From Telopea speciosissima (Eukaryota; Streptophyta; Magnoliopsida; Proteales; Proteaceae): DNA of 64,000 nt. The stretch's first letter is position 1. Every line of letters starts with the position of its first letter. Location of the stretch: NCBI RefSeq assembly GCF_018873765.1, contig NC_057921.1:66391557-66455556 (forward strand), in the 5' to 3' direction. The position numbers and the translations under genes are program-made. Under the pieces are notes generated by a model. It was not told where the DNA came from. It ran no database searches and saw nothing but the letters and a program-made list of their open reading frames with translations. Positions 9,801-22,079 of this stretch are shown here, piece after piece.

Positions 9801-11941
9801 ATGAAGAAAGCTGACCATGCACCTTCCCAGACTCGCTTAAGTTCAACCTCTGGTCTTCTGCCAATAAATCATGCTCAGGATCTGTAAACTTAAAGTAATG
9901 TGAGTTATCAAAGTCATCAGCGTAGGAGTTCACACTAGTCTCATTTGTGTAACCATTATTAGACGTAGGGCCTTCTTTCACTTCCTCACTAGAACCACCA
10001 TGCACCTCTGGAGGAGTTTGTTTGGTTTCAGCAGGAACAGAAACAAGCAGCCTTTTGTTCTCAACCACAATTGGGTTTACAGTAGAGCAGGAACCACACC
10101 GAACTTTCCATTCATTCCTCTCCATTAAAAGAAGTTTCTTAGGTAGTCGCAGCAACTCAAAGCAATTGTGGCATGTTATAAATGGTGCACCACCAGCTAT
10201 GGGTCGGAAACGGCGTCCATTCCAATTTGCTAGCACCATCCTTTGTGGGCGACCTCGATTAAAACCACCCATGTCAGAATCAAGTAGAATCGGCCTTCTT
10301 GCATGGTCATCTGGTTCGTGAGAATACACAGGAGGATTGAAAACTCTAGGATTATAACCCAGTGAACCAAATGGAACAGAAGTTTCAAGATGGTTGACAA
10401 TGGAACAGGTTGGAACATCTGGGTACCTCCTATTGCTGAAAACAGGAGGGTGGATTTGCCCAGGTACTTGCCAATGTTTGTTGTAGCAATGAAAGCAAGA
10501 GCATGCAGTCTGATCAAAGAGGGAATTATGCGGATACAGTGCCATGGGATCCGAATCAACATCCACATGGTGCCGAGAAAAGTATTCATGAGATGACCTT
10601 TGAGAGTATTTGAAGGCAGGTTGATGAGGAGCTCTCCTGAGCACTTGGGGTCCAAATGGATCACCGAAACCAGGAATCTCATTTGGGGTGTGCAACGGAG
10701 GATGGAAATTCTGCTGCATATCTACATGATGCCTATTCATCAAAGGAATAGGTTCATGTCCATGATTTTGGTAAGGTGGCCTGGGGATGTGTTTATCTGG
10801 AGCAAAAGATGCCACGGAAGCTCTACTTGGTCCCGGCAGGCCCTCTGGAGGCCAGGTACCATGACCGCCGTAAGGATCTGGAGGAGGAGGAGGAGGAAGA
10901 GGAACCATTCTCCTAGCTACAGGTACCCTTTCTTTTGGTTTCTCCGCTATATCACAAGATCTACTAAGTTGATCTTTCAGCTCATCCAGTTTTCTCAGAA
11001 GCTCTGCTCGATCTTGCTCAAGGTACTCGACTCTACTGGGTCCATCGAGGTTGCTCTGGTTCTTTACTGGCTCGCCATAGCCATAAGACGAACCCCGGTG
11101 GTAGTTTGATGGGCCTTCGTTAGGATACTGCAGAGTTGGAAATCTAACATCTTCAACCAAGGGTCTATGGGTTCTCCGAGATGCCAACGACCCCTTCATC
11201 TCACTGCTCCAATTATCAGGAATTTGCCCGGGCCCCCAAGGCCTGCTCCCACTTGCAGTTTTAAATTTAACTTCACCAACCTCTTTCCCCATTAGGGCTT
11301 TAGCCAATTCGACCTTGTTCAAATTCATTTCTTCTAACACCTCGACCCAGTCCTCGGCCGGAGCTTTGGAGGCATACCTATACTTAGGTTCCTTATCAAC
11401 CATGGTTTCAACCCTTCCTCCATGATTATCACTCTCAATATCCCTATTTTCAGGCCCGGAAGAAGAAGTATAATTCGAGCTAGCTGCTCTTTCAGACAAG
11501 GCTACGGGCCTTCTCCTCCTGCGTTCCAGTTCAGGGCCATCGCTCTCCCTATCCAACCCTGAAGCATCACTCAAATTAATTTTCCCTTGGTCAAAAACTC
11601 GCTCCTTTTCCCCAGAATTTCCTCTAGGTCTATTCCTCTCTTCATCAGATTTTTCCGATGAGGTATCAGAGGCGGAAGTTCGTTTTTTCGCTGTACAGTA
11701 GAAAACCAGAACTCTCCTCTTAATATAATGACAATGAAAAGGCGCAAAAGAGAACATAGCGAAACAGTAAAAAAGGAGAAAATAAATAATACAAGAAGAA
11801 AAAGGGAAAATGGATAGGTTGCACACCTCGAAGAACAGCACCACATCCACCGCATTGGTAGACAGTAAAATCAGGGAGCTCTGTTAACAGATTCTCGCAC
11901 TTAGGGCAACGAACAACTCGGACTTTCGTTTCCTCTGCCAT
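6812..11941 (-). CDS. EDR4-like: EDR4-like protein (extra-large-G-like, DUF3133), five exons
   Basis: Exons (minus): 11941–11827, 11690–9278, 8563–8503, 8388–8165, 6866–6812. All junctions are GT–AG and in phase, giving 955 residues. The start is the ATG of MAEETK. An N-terminal zinc ribbon uses C12/C15 and C30/C33. A coiled coil spans about 259–285, a Pro-rich run follows, and the DUF3133 zinc ribbon uses C545/C548 and C570/C573. The C-terminal domain begins around NGHPIPDRLVRKAEK, continues through FRAGFWGVMG and FIEEFNYPMPENCAGG, and ends in KHGFGMRGPRVAR. Arabidopsis EDR4 restrains powdery-mildew resistance and affects EDR1 and clathrin-linked trafficking; longer homologues are annotated extra-large-G-like and their role is less certain. 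The small exon at 8563–8503 (61 nt) is easily missed. The last intron (1.3 kb) holds an Au SINE. Confidence 0.93.
7253..7437 (-). mobile_element. Au-type SINE with target-site duplication
   Basis: The element body is 7267–7423 on the minus strand. It has a tRNA-like head (GGTGCAACGGTAAGGTTGCT, then a B-box-like GGTTTGAGTTG). The Au body follows: GGGGTAAGGCTGCGTACATT, an AGACCCTGCAGTGG patch, and the GGGAGCCTCGTGC tail. The flanks are CTAAATTCACAAGG and CTAAATTCATAAGG, a 14-bp duplication with one mismatch. Au SINEs are LINE-mobilised pol III elements found widely in angiosperms. It sits in intron 4 of the EDR4-like gene, in the same orientation as the gene. Confidence 0.9.
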
Positions 11942-13611
11942 GTCCAATCATCCAAAGAAAGAGAAACACAGACAGACAGACAAGTAGCAAAACTGCTCAC
12001 ACGAAGAAAACGATTATGACTCCAAAAGTGGAAGAAATTCAGCAGTTCAGTTCTCTTAAGATTTCAGGTCGACCACTGACATTAAACCCACAAAAACCCA
12101 GAAACCTTTTTTGTTGTAGTAAAGAAAGAAGAAGATGAAGAAATCGCGATCACGACATTCTACTGGGAAAACGAATAAGGAACGAATAAGTTCGGAGAGG
12201 ATTAAACAAACTTCCGTTTCCCAGATTCTCTGTTGAGAATAGCACAGTTCTGAAAGCTTTCTTTACACTTTCCTCGTTTGAAACGAAAGCAGAAGAGATA
12301 AAGAAGGCCCTTTTCTTTTTCAGAGTTTTTTCTTCTCCCCCTCGTTTTTTATGGTTTCAGACAAGAGAGAGAAACAGAGAGAGAGGTTACAGCTGTTGGT
12401 AAAGAATAACAACACAAACAGAAGCTTTTTGAAGACATGGCTGGCTGCGAATTCAAGATGAAAGGGTGGAAAAGGCAAATGTTTTATTTTGGTTTGAAGT
12501 GGACTCAGTCCGATGACTGGACCCAGCGACTGCCCAAACCCCAACTCCCAACGCTTTAATTGTTATTATATCTAATTGAATTCCATTTCCAAGCAATTAA
12601 AAAAGAAGAAAGATAGATTATCTTTTAATGAAAAACTCAATCCAGGAAGAAAAGCTCCAAAAGCAAAATAAAGACCCAGAGAGAGGATTGTCTGGCTTTG
12701 CCATAGCAAATGAAGAGGAGGAGAAATCCTGTATCAATAGCCGTAAATTTTTTAAAATAAATTACATCTGAAATAATTTAACTTTTTTCCAAAAAAAAAA
12801 TGATGACACTGCAGATTTTTCCACCTGCACTTTTGTTCTGAAAATATTGGTTCTTAAGCTATTATCATCTCCATTGGACAACAGGAGGAGTATACCAATC
12901 AAGCTTTCTCCTGCATCTGTTTCTATCTCTTCTTCAATATATTTACTTCTTTCGGGCAATGGTGAAAAACCCAAAAGAAGATGACAATAATAATCCAGTT
13001 GTCCAGTTCTAAGCCATGAAAATTGAGATTGAAACTTGAAAGTATAATGCTTTTGACTTTTCCCCCTGCCCTTTAACATCATCATAACTATGAATTTGAT
13101 TGATGGATAATTAATTGATAATTACCCTTTTAAGTAAATTACTGTGGAAATGGCATGAGGAAGATGGGAAGAAAGCCCCAGTCAGCCAAAAGGAATCAAT
13201 AAACTAATCCAATGTTTCATACAGAATAATGAATTGGTCAAATGGGTGGAAGATGTAGTCAGAAAAGCCTTCCTGGATTTTGCTTTTGCAGATCCGAAGA
13301 TGAGTTCACCAGTTCGATTTGGAGGGACCCATATGATGTCAAGATTAGCTCAATTAAAACATAAAATGGTGGGGGTAAGGTACTTTAAAATATTTTATAT
13401 CCACTGGGTAATGCTGGAACTGGAATTAAAAAGAGCATTGCCATTGTAAGTGCATTTGAGAATTGAGTCGTTAGGAATCATCAATGGCTGGGCATTTACT
13501 TCATCTAATAAGGCCAGCCTTTCCCCTATAGCTAATTGATGTGATTGCCAAGAGGGAGAGAGAGAGGGAGATTACTTTCATTGGGTTGTTGTGGCTTCAA
13601 ATCTTCAGTTA
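11942..13611. other. EDR4-like 5' region and intergenic DNA
   Basis: The first few hundred bases should hold the EDR4-like 5' UTR and promoter. There is a purine/pyrimidine-rich stretch at 12120–12380. Open frames at 12762–13085 and 13234–13449 have no recognisable domain and unremarkable composition. I see nothing else. Confidence 0.4.
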
Positions 13612-14520
13612 TTTATTTTTTGATAAAAAGAAAAATATATTAAAAAGCAAGACAAAGTACAAACTTAAGTGATCCAATCCCAGCATTGTTTGTGGGTTGT
13701 TAGAGTTAAATTATATATACCTACTCTAGAGGAGTTCAAGAATTGATCTATTAAATCACAATAAACACTTATCGAAGCCACGGGATGGGGAGAGAAAAAT
13801 GAAAAGTAAGCAGATCATATAAATCGCTTGTTGGTAGTCCATATGCTCTTCAATTGGATTGATTCTTTCCTTGCCGTCTGTCATCCAAAGAAGAGTCCAA
13901 GGAGATCCGCTTCCATACTATCAGAAGTTCGTAAGCAACTTGCATTTGTTAGCATATGATGTCCATCTATCAAAAGGTAAAAAGCCCATTGAACTAGTGT
14001 AAGTGCGGGTTCAAAAATTCCTAAGATCATTAAACCAAGTAAGTGAGAGTTACAGTTAGTAGATGACAAATTGTAGATGGGAATATATGTGCTCTCAGTG
14101 GTATGGGCAGGAGTTGGGTGGCAACTAGGGGGATGAATGCTTAAGTCATTTAGCCATCTATTAACATTGTTAATGACCGATATGGGATTGGCCTTGGCAA
14201 CACAGAACATAATCTTGTTTCTTACATCCCAGATAAAATAAACTGTAATAATAAAAATTGAAAAAAATCAAATGTCAGATTGTTTATCCGAAGCAAAAGT
14301 GCCACGGAGAGAGACACAAAGGTCCAATAAAGAGGATGCAAAGAGGTGCTCAATCCTTAATCCAAGAGGGCCAGCAGCCCAAATATGCTTAACCAAATCA
14401 CATGAAAGGAAGAGTTGCCAGATCAATTCATCGTATGAACCACAGAATACACATGTAGGGTCGACTGAAATCCTTTTCGAGAGAAAAGCCCGTGTAAGAA
14501 TTCCTTCATTTATTTTGCTT
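13612..14520 (-). mobile_element. 5'-truncated L1-type LINE
   Basis: On the minus strand about 14500–14290 encodes a zf-RVT-like segment (DPTCVFCGSYDELIWQLF, then LVKHIWAAGPLGLRI). It is followed at 14210–13830 by an RNase H-like segment (LLIDGHHMLTNASCLRTSDS, then ADLLGLFFGMTDGKERI). Both are typical of the C-terminal part of plant L1 ORF2. The 3' end is a TTAATATATTTTTC...TATCAAAAAA tail at 13612–13645. Frames are interrupted between the two segments, and the endonuclease and most of the reverse transcriptase are absent. It is a dead 3' fragment. Confidence 0.75.
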
Positions 14521-14611
14521 CCTCTATTGCATCATTAATCTCCTGTGTATTGACTGTTCTAACTTCTTCTCTTAATTCTAACATGTTTTCATGGATCTTT
14601 ATCCCCTTTAG

Positions 14612-14762
14612 TTATCTGTCCGCCCCCAGTTTTCCAGTTCGTCTAAAAGGGGGGCTGGAATAATCACCCTATCCTTGCCCGAACACTTTACTCAAGTGGG
14701 GTCCACCACCACCCTATTAGAGGAACTGGGGAACTGGGCCGGATAGGGAACTAGAGGAGATA
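14612..14762. mobile_element. Fold-back MITE, TTATC...CAGTTC family, copy 1
   Basis: Inverted arms carry CAGTT(T/C)(T/C)CCAGTTC(G/C)TCTAA and the complement TTAGAGGAACTGGGGAACTG. The spacer includes TATCCTTGCCCGAACACTTT. Related copies lie at 25934, 27488 and 40237. Borders are approximate. Confidence 0.6.
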
Positions 14763-16714
14763 ATTTTCCCTTTTTCCACAGGGCGTGGTTAATCTTTCTA
14801 AATTCTTCTATTATTTGTTTGTTGATTTTTCAATAAATGAATAGACAAATGTATCATAATTCTATCCAATCTTTTTTTCTTTCTTTCAGTTTTATATTTT
14901 TTTATCGATTCAAGACTTAGGTAGAATTCACCCTTAAAAAATAGTAATTAAGGGAGTGTCCAAGTCCTTATTAGGCAACAATCTTCCTTCAACACGTAAG
15001 CACGCACGTGGGAACTGAGATTTTACTTGAGGATTCTCTCTATTATTGGAGGCTCATGCTTTGACTCTAATATCACTTGTTGAGATTCAGATAGAACTTA
15101 CTAAACCTTCACATCAAATTATTCATATATGACGTTAGATCATTGTTTTTGTATGAGATCCCAACACTTTCATCCGTCCAACTATCCATCTATATATTAA
15201 TAACAATAATATTAGATTTTTTTTTTTTTGGTTGAAAACAATCATAATAGAAGACTCCATAGAAGATTCCATTATTTGAAGAATAGTATGAGTTTTAAAG
15301 GTTATGATAATCGAGGGAAGGTATGACTTGATTTGGTTCATATTAACTTAAGTTGACTCTTTGTTTGTTCTCATCAAAAAAATAAATTTGACTTTGTCAT
15401 TTTAATTTTTTTTACTAAAACTACTTGCTTATCATTGATGCTTAAATAAAATCTTAAGTGTAAACATAAGTTGATTAGGTGATTACTTGGTCATTAGCGG
15501 TGGAGCGTGTTTATTTGATTGTTTGATTGGGAATTAAACCTGAACCAGTTGACCTTCTCAACTTATTTAAGCTTTGTCATTCTAATAGAGAGGAGATATT
15601 TGGTCTATGAATCAAAGCCTTAAAATAGATTAGTGGGAATTAAAATTTGTATTTAGAAGGAACAGAAAAAATTTATGTACAAATAACAGAATAAGGGTGC
15701 TAGATGATGTGTTGCTCCCTTCACTACAATTCCACAGTTGGTTCCCCTCTAATAAACAAAACAACCAGGGAACCCTGGAATAGATAGTTTTACCATTTTC
15801 TTTTCCTTTATTCCAAACGTCAATTGGTGGGGATCTGATTCCATCCATATAGATTTAGGTATCTACTTTCCAACCAGTTTTGGATTTTCAATTCTTCCAC
15901 AACCTGCCAAACTACTCACAATTCAATCATCAGTGACTTTTCACCATTCCTCACCAACCCTACACCTTACCCAAGTTGCAAATCTCATGACTCACGTAGT
16001 CAGTACTAGTTCATAAGGAGGTCATTGCAGCGTGTTCTGTTTGTGCACCGCTCAGGCTGCTACAGGCAGCGCACTATAGAGGATATGAATTGCTTAAAAG
16101 CCACTTATTCAGGAACCAGTGTCAAATTCATTAAGTAATCACATCGAATTACTCACATTCAATGTTGATCCAAGTTTTTGTCATAATAATCTCCTTCTTT
16201 AAATAGAGCATACGTGGGAAGTTGAGATCTAATTCGACTCAAGTGTGTAAATCAGTTCAGTTCCATGGAGTGTTGGAGTGAATTGAATTGAATTGGTTTT
16301 AAAAAATCGATTGGACTTGCTTGGTTTTGTTCAGTTTTGGTTTTTATTCAGTTTCCACATTCGATTCTTATACATTTTGATTCATATTCATTTATTTGAC
16401 TCATATACTATAATATAGTAGTATTATAAATATTAGGGAGAAAGATCGCTACCTAGGCGTGTGCAGTGCGGTGCCCCTACGCCCAGACATAGGGGCGGGC
16501 AAAATGACCATTGTATCCCCAAGTAGGGTTCTTTCTTCTTAAATATTAATACATTAATATATTGTATAGGAAATGTTCTTTGTATGGGAGTATGGCTCAT
16601 GCGCATTGGGGCATCAAACACACTGTCGTCTGTGCATTTCATGGTGGGCAAGGCAATCATTTAATTTGAGATATTTTTCCCACCTAGTATTGGGACTCGA
16701 CTAGTATTCACCCT
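14763..16714. other. AT-rich intergenic DNA
   Basis: No coding exon or RNA gene recognised. A short GC-rich patch at about 16437–16650 (around TAGGGGCGGGCAAAATGACC) belongs to the same loose repeat group as patches near 5.2 and 41.6 kb. Confidence 0.4.
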
Positions 16715-16723
16715 TAAAATTAG

Positions 16724-16912
16724 CAATTTGGATCCTCTACTGCCTAGCTGCCCGGTAGGACCGTGCTGCCTAGACACGGCGAGGCGTGCAATGACCACCT
16801 CACCCCTATCCGAATGCTTTGCCCGAGTGGGGGTAAGGCTGTCATTGCATGCCTCACCATGTCTAGGCAGCAAGGTCCTGCCGGACAGATAGGCAGTAGA
16901 GGATCTGGATCC
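16724..16912. mobile_element. 189-bp Mutator-type MITE, copy A
   Basis: Fold-back element with arms containing GGATCCTCTACTGCCTAGCT and the matching complement. Flanked by a perfect 9-bp duplication, TAAAATTAG (16715–16723 and 16913–16921). A second copy of the same length lies at 21891. Confidence 0.8.
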
Positions 16913-17107
16913 TAAAATTAGTCATTTAGGAGAGGGAACCCAAGTCTTTATATTGACATGAGATTGTATTTTTCATGTGAAACCCTAACAACAAACCCCT
17001 TGGCAACAAACCCCTAAGCCAAGCTGTGACATGTCTAACTTATAAGTTTTTGGCACTTTGTTCTGTCAATTCACTTCGAAGTCTGAGAGGAGTTCACATC
17101 GTCTACG

Positions 17108-17251
17108 GTTTCCTGATCGGTGCAGTTCCCTAGTGCCTCTCACAAGAGGGGGTGGGATCCACCCAAGATACTTGACCCAACACTTTGCCCAGGTGGGATC
17201 CACTCTCCTCTTGTGAGAGGCACTAGGAAACCGCATTGGTCAAGGAACCAT
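17108..17251. mobile_element. Fold-back MITE with GTGCCTCTCACAAGAGG arms
   Basis: The inverted arms CTAGTGCCTCTCACAAGAGG and CCTCTTGTGAGAGGCACTAG are exact complements around a 60-bp centre. It is a diverged relative of the CAGTTC fold-back family. Confidence 0.6.
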
Positions 17252-17268
17252 ACATGAAAAAAATTCAA

Positions 17269-17372
17269 GGACCCCACACTTATGACTAAGAAAGGATGAG
17301 AAACCACAACGAGGGGTCAGGAAAGAGGCCCTCAAAGGACCACACACTTATGACTAAGAAAGGATGAGAAAG
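17269..17372 (+). repeat. Direct repeat of about 34 bp
   Basis: CACACTTATGACTAAGAAAG and its flanks occur at about 17269–17303 and again at 17335–17372. The sequence between them is unrelated. Confidence 0.85.
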
Positions 17373-17992
17373 GAGCATCGCATGTACCCAGCCACTTGTT
17401 TGCAGACCCAATATGTCAAAAAGCGATACCCCACACCCTTGCAATATCTCCTCCAGATCCCTGCACGGCCCAATTCCCTAATGCCTGTTGTAACGGAAGA
17501 GGCTATGGATAAACCTCTTCCGTTATTTCGAATTCTGAGTTGATCAAGTCAGCGCATGTTATTAGGACTCCTAGCCAGATCGTTGATAGCTCCTCCAACT
17601 TAGGAGTAACCACTGTCGTACATTGAAATTATTGTTACACACGTCTTTCTTTTAGTAAAGTACTTCCACACATCTCGACAACTTGAAAGAGATATGTAAA
17701 AGAATTGTCCAGTGGTCCACTGGTCCTGAATAAGAAATAGATCGTTAGGTTATTTGCATAGTTGCAAGTCAGGCTAAATTCTGGTTTAACTTTGAACCAA
17801 ATCGGACCTTACTCAATTGAATTTGGTTGAAATTTATCAAATTCCCTAATCCAGACCATGCCTTTTACCCTAATATATTTGGTATGAACCGTTAATTACC
17901 CTTCATCCCACTCCAGAAAACAAAAACTGAAAATGATATTATGAACCGTAAGTGGGTGTGGTGGGAATTAGAGAGAGGAGGTGGGTTAAGGG

Positions 17993-18788
17993 TAAAGGTG
18001 TCAAAATGGAATCGAAACCAATCGTTTACGATCGAATCGAATTGCACCGCAAAAAATTGATCCAATTTTGGTTTTATAGGTTATTTTCTTTTTTCTGTTT
18101 TGATTTGCATCTTAAAACCGCGGTTTTAAACTGAAAAAGAAACCTGAAAAACTGAATAGAAACCGGTGCCTCTTACTAGAATACTAACCCATGCATCAAT
18201 TGGATAATTAATAACATAATAGTTAATTTAATAAACATAGTTATTGTATCATACTTGAAACATAAAATAAGTAAAATGCCGCGGGTTAACTATATATTAT
18301 ATTTGTTCAAGTATGGATGATATTAAAATAGATTAACAAAACCCTACTTTCTAATAGAAGAAGTAGTTTGTTTTTCCTGTGAGAATAGAGAGGACAAAAA
18401 ATTAAAAAAACAAAGAATTGGAAAGGAAAAGATTGATGAGTGAAGATAAGAAGTTTTTTTTTTTTTTTTTTCAATCACATAGACATGGGAAATATGATGA
18501 GTGAGGGAGATCAGGAGAGTATGGGGAAACATTGAAATATAAAAAGACCTTGAAAACGAGGTTGTCTTCATTACTGTTTACCAAAATCGACACTACACAA
18601 ATCGCATGTAAACCGGTTGTGAATCAGATAACGAAAACTGAATAAAAACCAATAAAATTAGATCGTATGCAAAATGATTCTGAATTTGACTGATTCCTAT
18701 CCAATTCGATTTTGATTTCACTTTATCAAAATGCAAACTACACCGCAACCAAACCAAATAATCAGAACCGTATCAATTGACACCCTTA
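17993..18788. mobile_element. Non-autonomous hAT-like element
   Basis: Begins TAAAGGTGTCAAAATGG and ends CAATTGACACCCTTA. The 8-bp flanks are GTTAAGGG and GTTAGGGG (7 of 8). The interior is AT-rich with no transposase frame and a poly-T run near 18455–18470. Confidence 0.75.
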
Positions 18789-19375
18789 GTTAGGGGTTGC
18801 ACAGAGGGGTGGGTGGGAGGTGCATAGGAGGGTGACTCATGGTAGAGAGGAAGGCGGGGTGAGAGGTGGTGGCTAATGGTGTAGGGGAGGGGAGCGGAGC
18901 TTAAGTAAATTAGGGATTTAGAATTTACAATAAAGAAAGAGCTAAAAATTTGTTTTTTCTAGGATAACAAGAAAAGAAAGTTTGAGTAAGATAAGTATAA
19001 GGAAAGCTTCATTTTCATATTCCAATTTTCCTTCCTATTAATTTCTCATTACAATGAGGCGAAAAGGAGGCATATGATTCATTTTCCATGTGAAAGTCTA
19101 AGGAAGAAAGACTATGTTTGGATGTCAAACAATAAGAAAATAAAATTTGAATTTGAAGAGAGAAAGAGAGAAACACATAAATCAATAATTATATTATCAT
19201 GATTTTTATCTCATTATATTTTATCTTTTCTTTTCTTAAAATCCAAACAAGGGCTTGTTATAAAAAAAAAAAACATAACAAGGACTACAACAATCAATCG
19301 AACACCGATGTGCTGGCAGTTCATTGGCCGACAGGTTGTTGAACATTGACATCACAAATAAATCAAGGGAAAAAG

Positions 19376-19548
19376 ATCTCTGTCCGGAAGTGTGGTGTAT
19401 ACAAGCACTCTCATGAGTCTATCTCTCTCTTCCCCATGTGAAAAGATACCTCTGCCCCCTTATTTTAAGGAGGAGAGAAATAGACACATGGGAGTGCTGG
19501 TATAGAACCGTAAACCAGACTCCCGTACAGAAAACTGTTTCCCATAAA
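19376..19548. mobile_element. Fold-back MITE, GTCTAT(C/T)TCTCTC family, copy 1
   Basis: The left arm with TGAGTCTATCTCTCTCTTCC is partly complementary to the right arm GGAGGAGAGAAATAGACACA. It ends near a GTACAGAAAACTGTTTCCC box. A second copy lies at 35625–35789. Borders are approximate. Confidence 0.55.
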
Positions 19549-20015
19549 TCAAATAAAAAACATATAATGAAGTGGGACACGAGACGAGAAACAGCCCGGA
19601 CCATTTTGTTGCCATTTCATATTCGATGATCGATTAATCTAACTTGATGAGGATTCTAATTGGATAAATATTTTTAGGTTATTTTCACTAAAGATTAAGA
19701 ATTAATGGGTTTTTCATTGGACCCATTTTATTGATAGGATTCACTACAACTTTAACCACTTCAGCGGCTTACCCAATTACTCGAGATTCCTGATTGTTCG
19801 ATTTCTTGATGTCAGCAATGTACATCGGTCAAATATAATCATTTTCTCCTCGAAGACCTTTTCTTTTAATTTTTCATCATATAATTTTTCACTTTTTGGG
19901 CTGTCTTGGGAAAGCCTGACGTGCAAAAGTAGACTGGGCCTAAAGCCCACCGTTACTACTAATGGAAAATATCAGAAGGATAGGCTGCTTTCCAGTTTAG
20001 CAATATGGCAAATTT

Positions 20016-20174
20016 GGGTCTTCTGTAGCGTGACAGGGAGTGTAGTGCACCATCTGACGGCCCACAGTATTTGGGCACGTAACCCAACACACAGACAGGA
20101 TGTTGAACTGCGTGCCAAAACACTGTGGGCCGTTGGATGTGCGCTACACTCCCTATCGCGCTACAAAGAAGCCC
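20016..20174. mobile_element. Fold-back MITE
   Basis: Left arm GTAGCGTGACAGGGAGTGTA plus CATCTGACGGCCCACAGT. Right arm ACTGTGGGCCGTTGGATG plus TACACTCCCTATCGCGCTAC. The arms are near-complements of about 60 nt. No clear target duplication. Confidence 0.65.
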
Positions 20175-20737
20175 AACGCCAATATAGCCCACTAATTTGA
20201 GGATTCAGCTCCTCTCCTACTAGCCCAGCGTCCAAGAGTGCCTAATGAGGCATCCAACGTGCTAGGCTTCTGGGCGCACGAGGATATGTGTCTGTGTGGG
20301 GATCCGGACTTGCCCCAGCAGCCTGGTCGTCGGTTATAGAATGACTACTGGGGTTGCTATAGTGTTTTGCATGTTGAGCTCAGTTTTGCACAATTTATAT
20401 CATTCCAATTTTATCTTGTTGGAGAGATATTGTATAAATTTATTTTGAATGAGAGAAAAGTCAAGGTAGTTGATTCACAAATGTATCAAATTATGCATTC
20501 CAAAATACAAAAAAGAGACAATTTGGGTCAAGTTTCCATACTTAGAAGGGTAATATGCCAATTCTAATCATCTGGGTATCTGGATTTGGATCTTGACCAT
20601 TTCAAATATCAGTTCTATTTAACCTGCAATGTGATAGTATTCGAGCCCAAAGAATTCTTCCTTCAACCTTACATTCCAGAACCTGAGTCTTATATTTTGG
20701 CACTCACCAAAATAATAATAAAAAAAAAAGAACGTAC

Positions 20738-21866
20738 TAGGGGTGTTAGTGGGCCGGGTTTAAAACCCCAGCCTAATCTTAAGTTCTCTTAACTCAGTCC
20801 AAGCCTAGGTCATGCTGGGATGTCTCAGCCCAGGCCCAGCTCTGTCAGGCTCAGTCCAACACAGTCCAGCCTGATTGACCTGGATTGGGCTAGACCGGAT
20901 TGGCTTTGATTGACCCTATAATCCGCTAATTTATGTAATTTTAGTGCTTGGTTAGCCTTGATTGACCTGGATTGGCATGGTTTCTTCTTGGGAAAATTAC
21001 ATGATTAGCTACTTTTGGGTTTTCATTTACAAAACTGTCCACCCTATGTTTGAGTTAACAGAAATAGACAAAAACAAGTTTAGTTTTACAAAACTAGACA
21101 AAACAGTGACTCTCCTTCATCCTTCGTCTTTCTCGGCAGTTTCCCTCTGAAAAAATCTCTTTTTTTCCCTTTGTTACTTGGGGTAGCAGAGAATGGCGGT
21201 GGCTGGGACAAGGGTGGGGTTGCAGGGAACGGAGGATGCTTGGGCGAGAAGGCAATGGCAGGGGTGAAAATGTCTAAAAAAGTAAATGTGGGAGGGAGAG
21301 ACTATTTTGTCCAGTTTTATAAACCTTAACTTGTTTTTGTCTATGTGTGTTAATTCAAACATAAGGTGAATAATTTTATAAATAAAAACCTGAAAGTAGC
21401 TAATCATGTAATTTTCCCTTTCTTCTTTTTGAAAATGAATTAAAAAATAGAAAAAAAGGAATGAATCAATGAGAGGGGTGGGTGGACGGAGGCGTAGAGA
21501 AATTAAGAGATAATGATGAGTGGATTGATAAAAAGTAAAGAGTGACGGTGATGTGTGTATATATTTATGATTTATTTATGGGAAGTAGAAAGTTGTTTGT
21601 TGGTTTGGCCTGTGCTTAGACACTGGAATACGCAAAATTACCACCCTACCTCTTTTGAAATAAAAAACCATATTTATATTGATGTTCCTCGGGACTACAA
21701 AATTAAGCAGCGATCTCTCACCCATTATTTATATACATTATACATAGGGTCAAGCTGGGCTCAGCTCAATCCAGGCCTGACCCAACCTTGGGCTTGAAAA
21801 TCTAAACGCAGGCTTTCGTCTGGGCTAAAAGCAAGCTTAGGTTGGTAGCGTCAAATTGACACCCTA
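20738..21866. mobile_element. Non-autonomous hAT-like element with a nested insertion
   Basis: Begins TAGGGGTGTTAGTGGGCC and ends CAAATTGACACCCTA. The 8-bp flanks are GAACGTAC and GAATGTAC (7 of 8). Subterminal DNA repeats GGCCCAG/CTGGGC-like words. A 429-bp Mutator-type MITE is inserted at 20990–21418. Confidence 0.8.
20990..21418. mobile_element. Mutator-type MITE nested in a hAT element
   Basis: About 120-bp inverted repeats: GGGAAAATTACATGATTAGC at the left and GCTAATCATGTAATTTTCCC at the right. A perfect 9-bp duplication TTTCTTCTT flanks it (20981–20989 and 21419–21427). The centre includes GGGACAAGGGTGGGGTTGCA. No transposase. Confidence 0.9.
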
Positions 21867-21890
21867 GAATGTACTCAGTGCGCAAAACTC

Positions 21891-22079
21891 GGACCCTGAT
21901 CCCCTACTGCCAAGCTGTCCGGTAGGACCCTACTGCCAAGACATAGTAAGACAGGGAATGACCGTCTTACCCCAGCCCCAGTGCCTTGCCCGAGTGTGGG
22001 TAAGGCAGTCATTCACCGCCTTGCCGTGTCTTGGTAGTAGGATCCTGCCGGGCAGCTTGACAGCAGAGGATCCAAATTG
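21891..22079. mobile_element. 189-bp Mutator-type MITE, copy B
   Basis: Fold-back element related to copy A at 16724, with the CTACTGCCAAGCTGTCCGGT arm and complement. The 9-bp flanks are GCAAAACTC and GCGAAACTC (8 of 9). Same length as copy A, so the family size is well defined. It begins 16 bp after the target duplication of the preceding hAT element. Confidence 0.75.

Noticed and set aside
9274-11850. Reading the 858-codon frame as a gene starting at MDVVLFF
   Set aside because: The real start is in the upstream exon (MAEETK at 11941), joined by a GT–AG intron. The first 53 codons of the frame are intron.
13881-14210. 109-codon frame on the minus strand as a host gene
   Set aside because: Its sequence is RNase H-like and is preceded by a zf-RVT-like piece and followed by an L1 tail, so it is LINE remnant.
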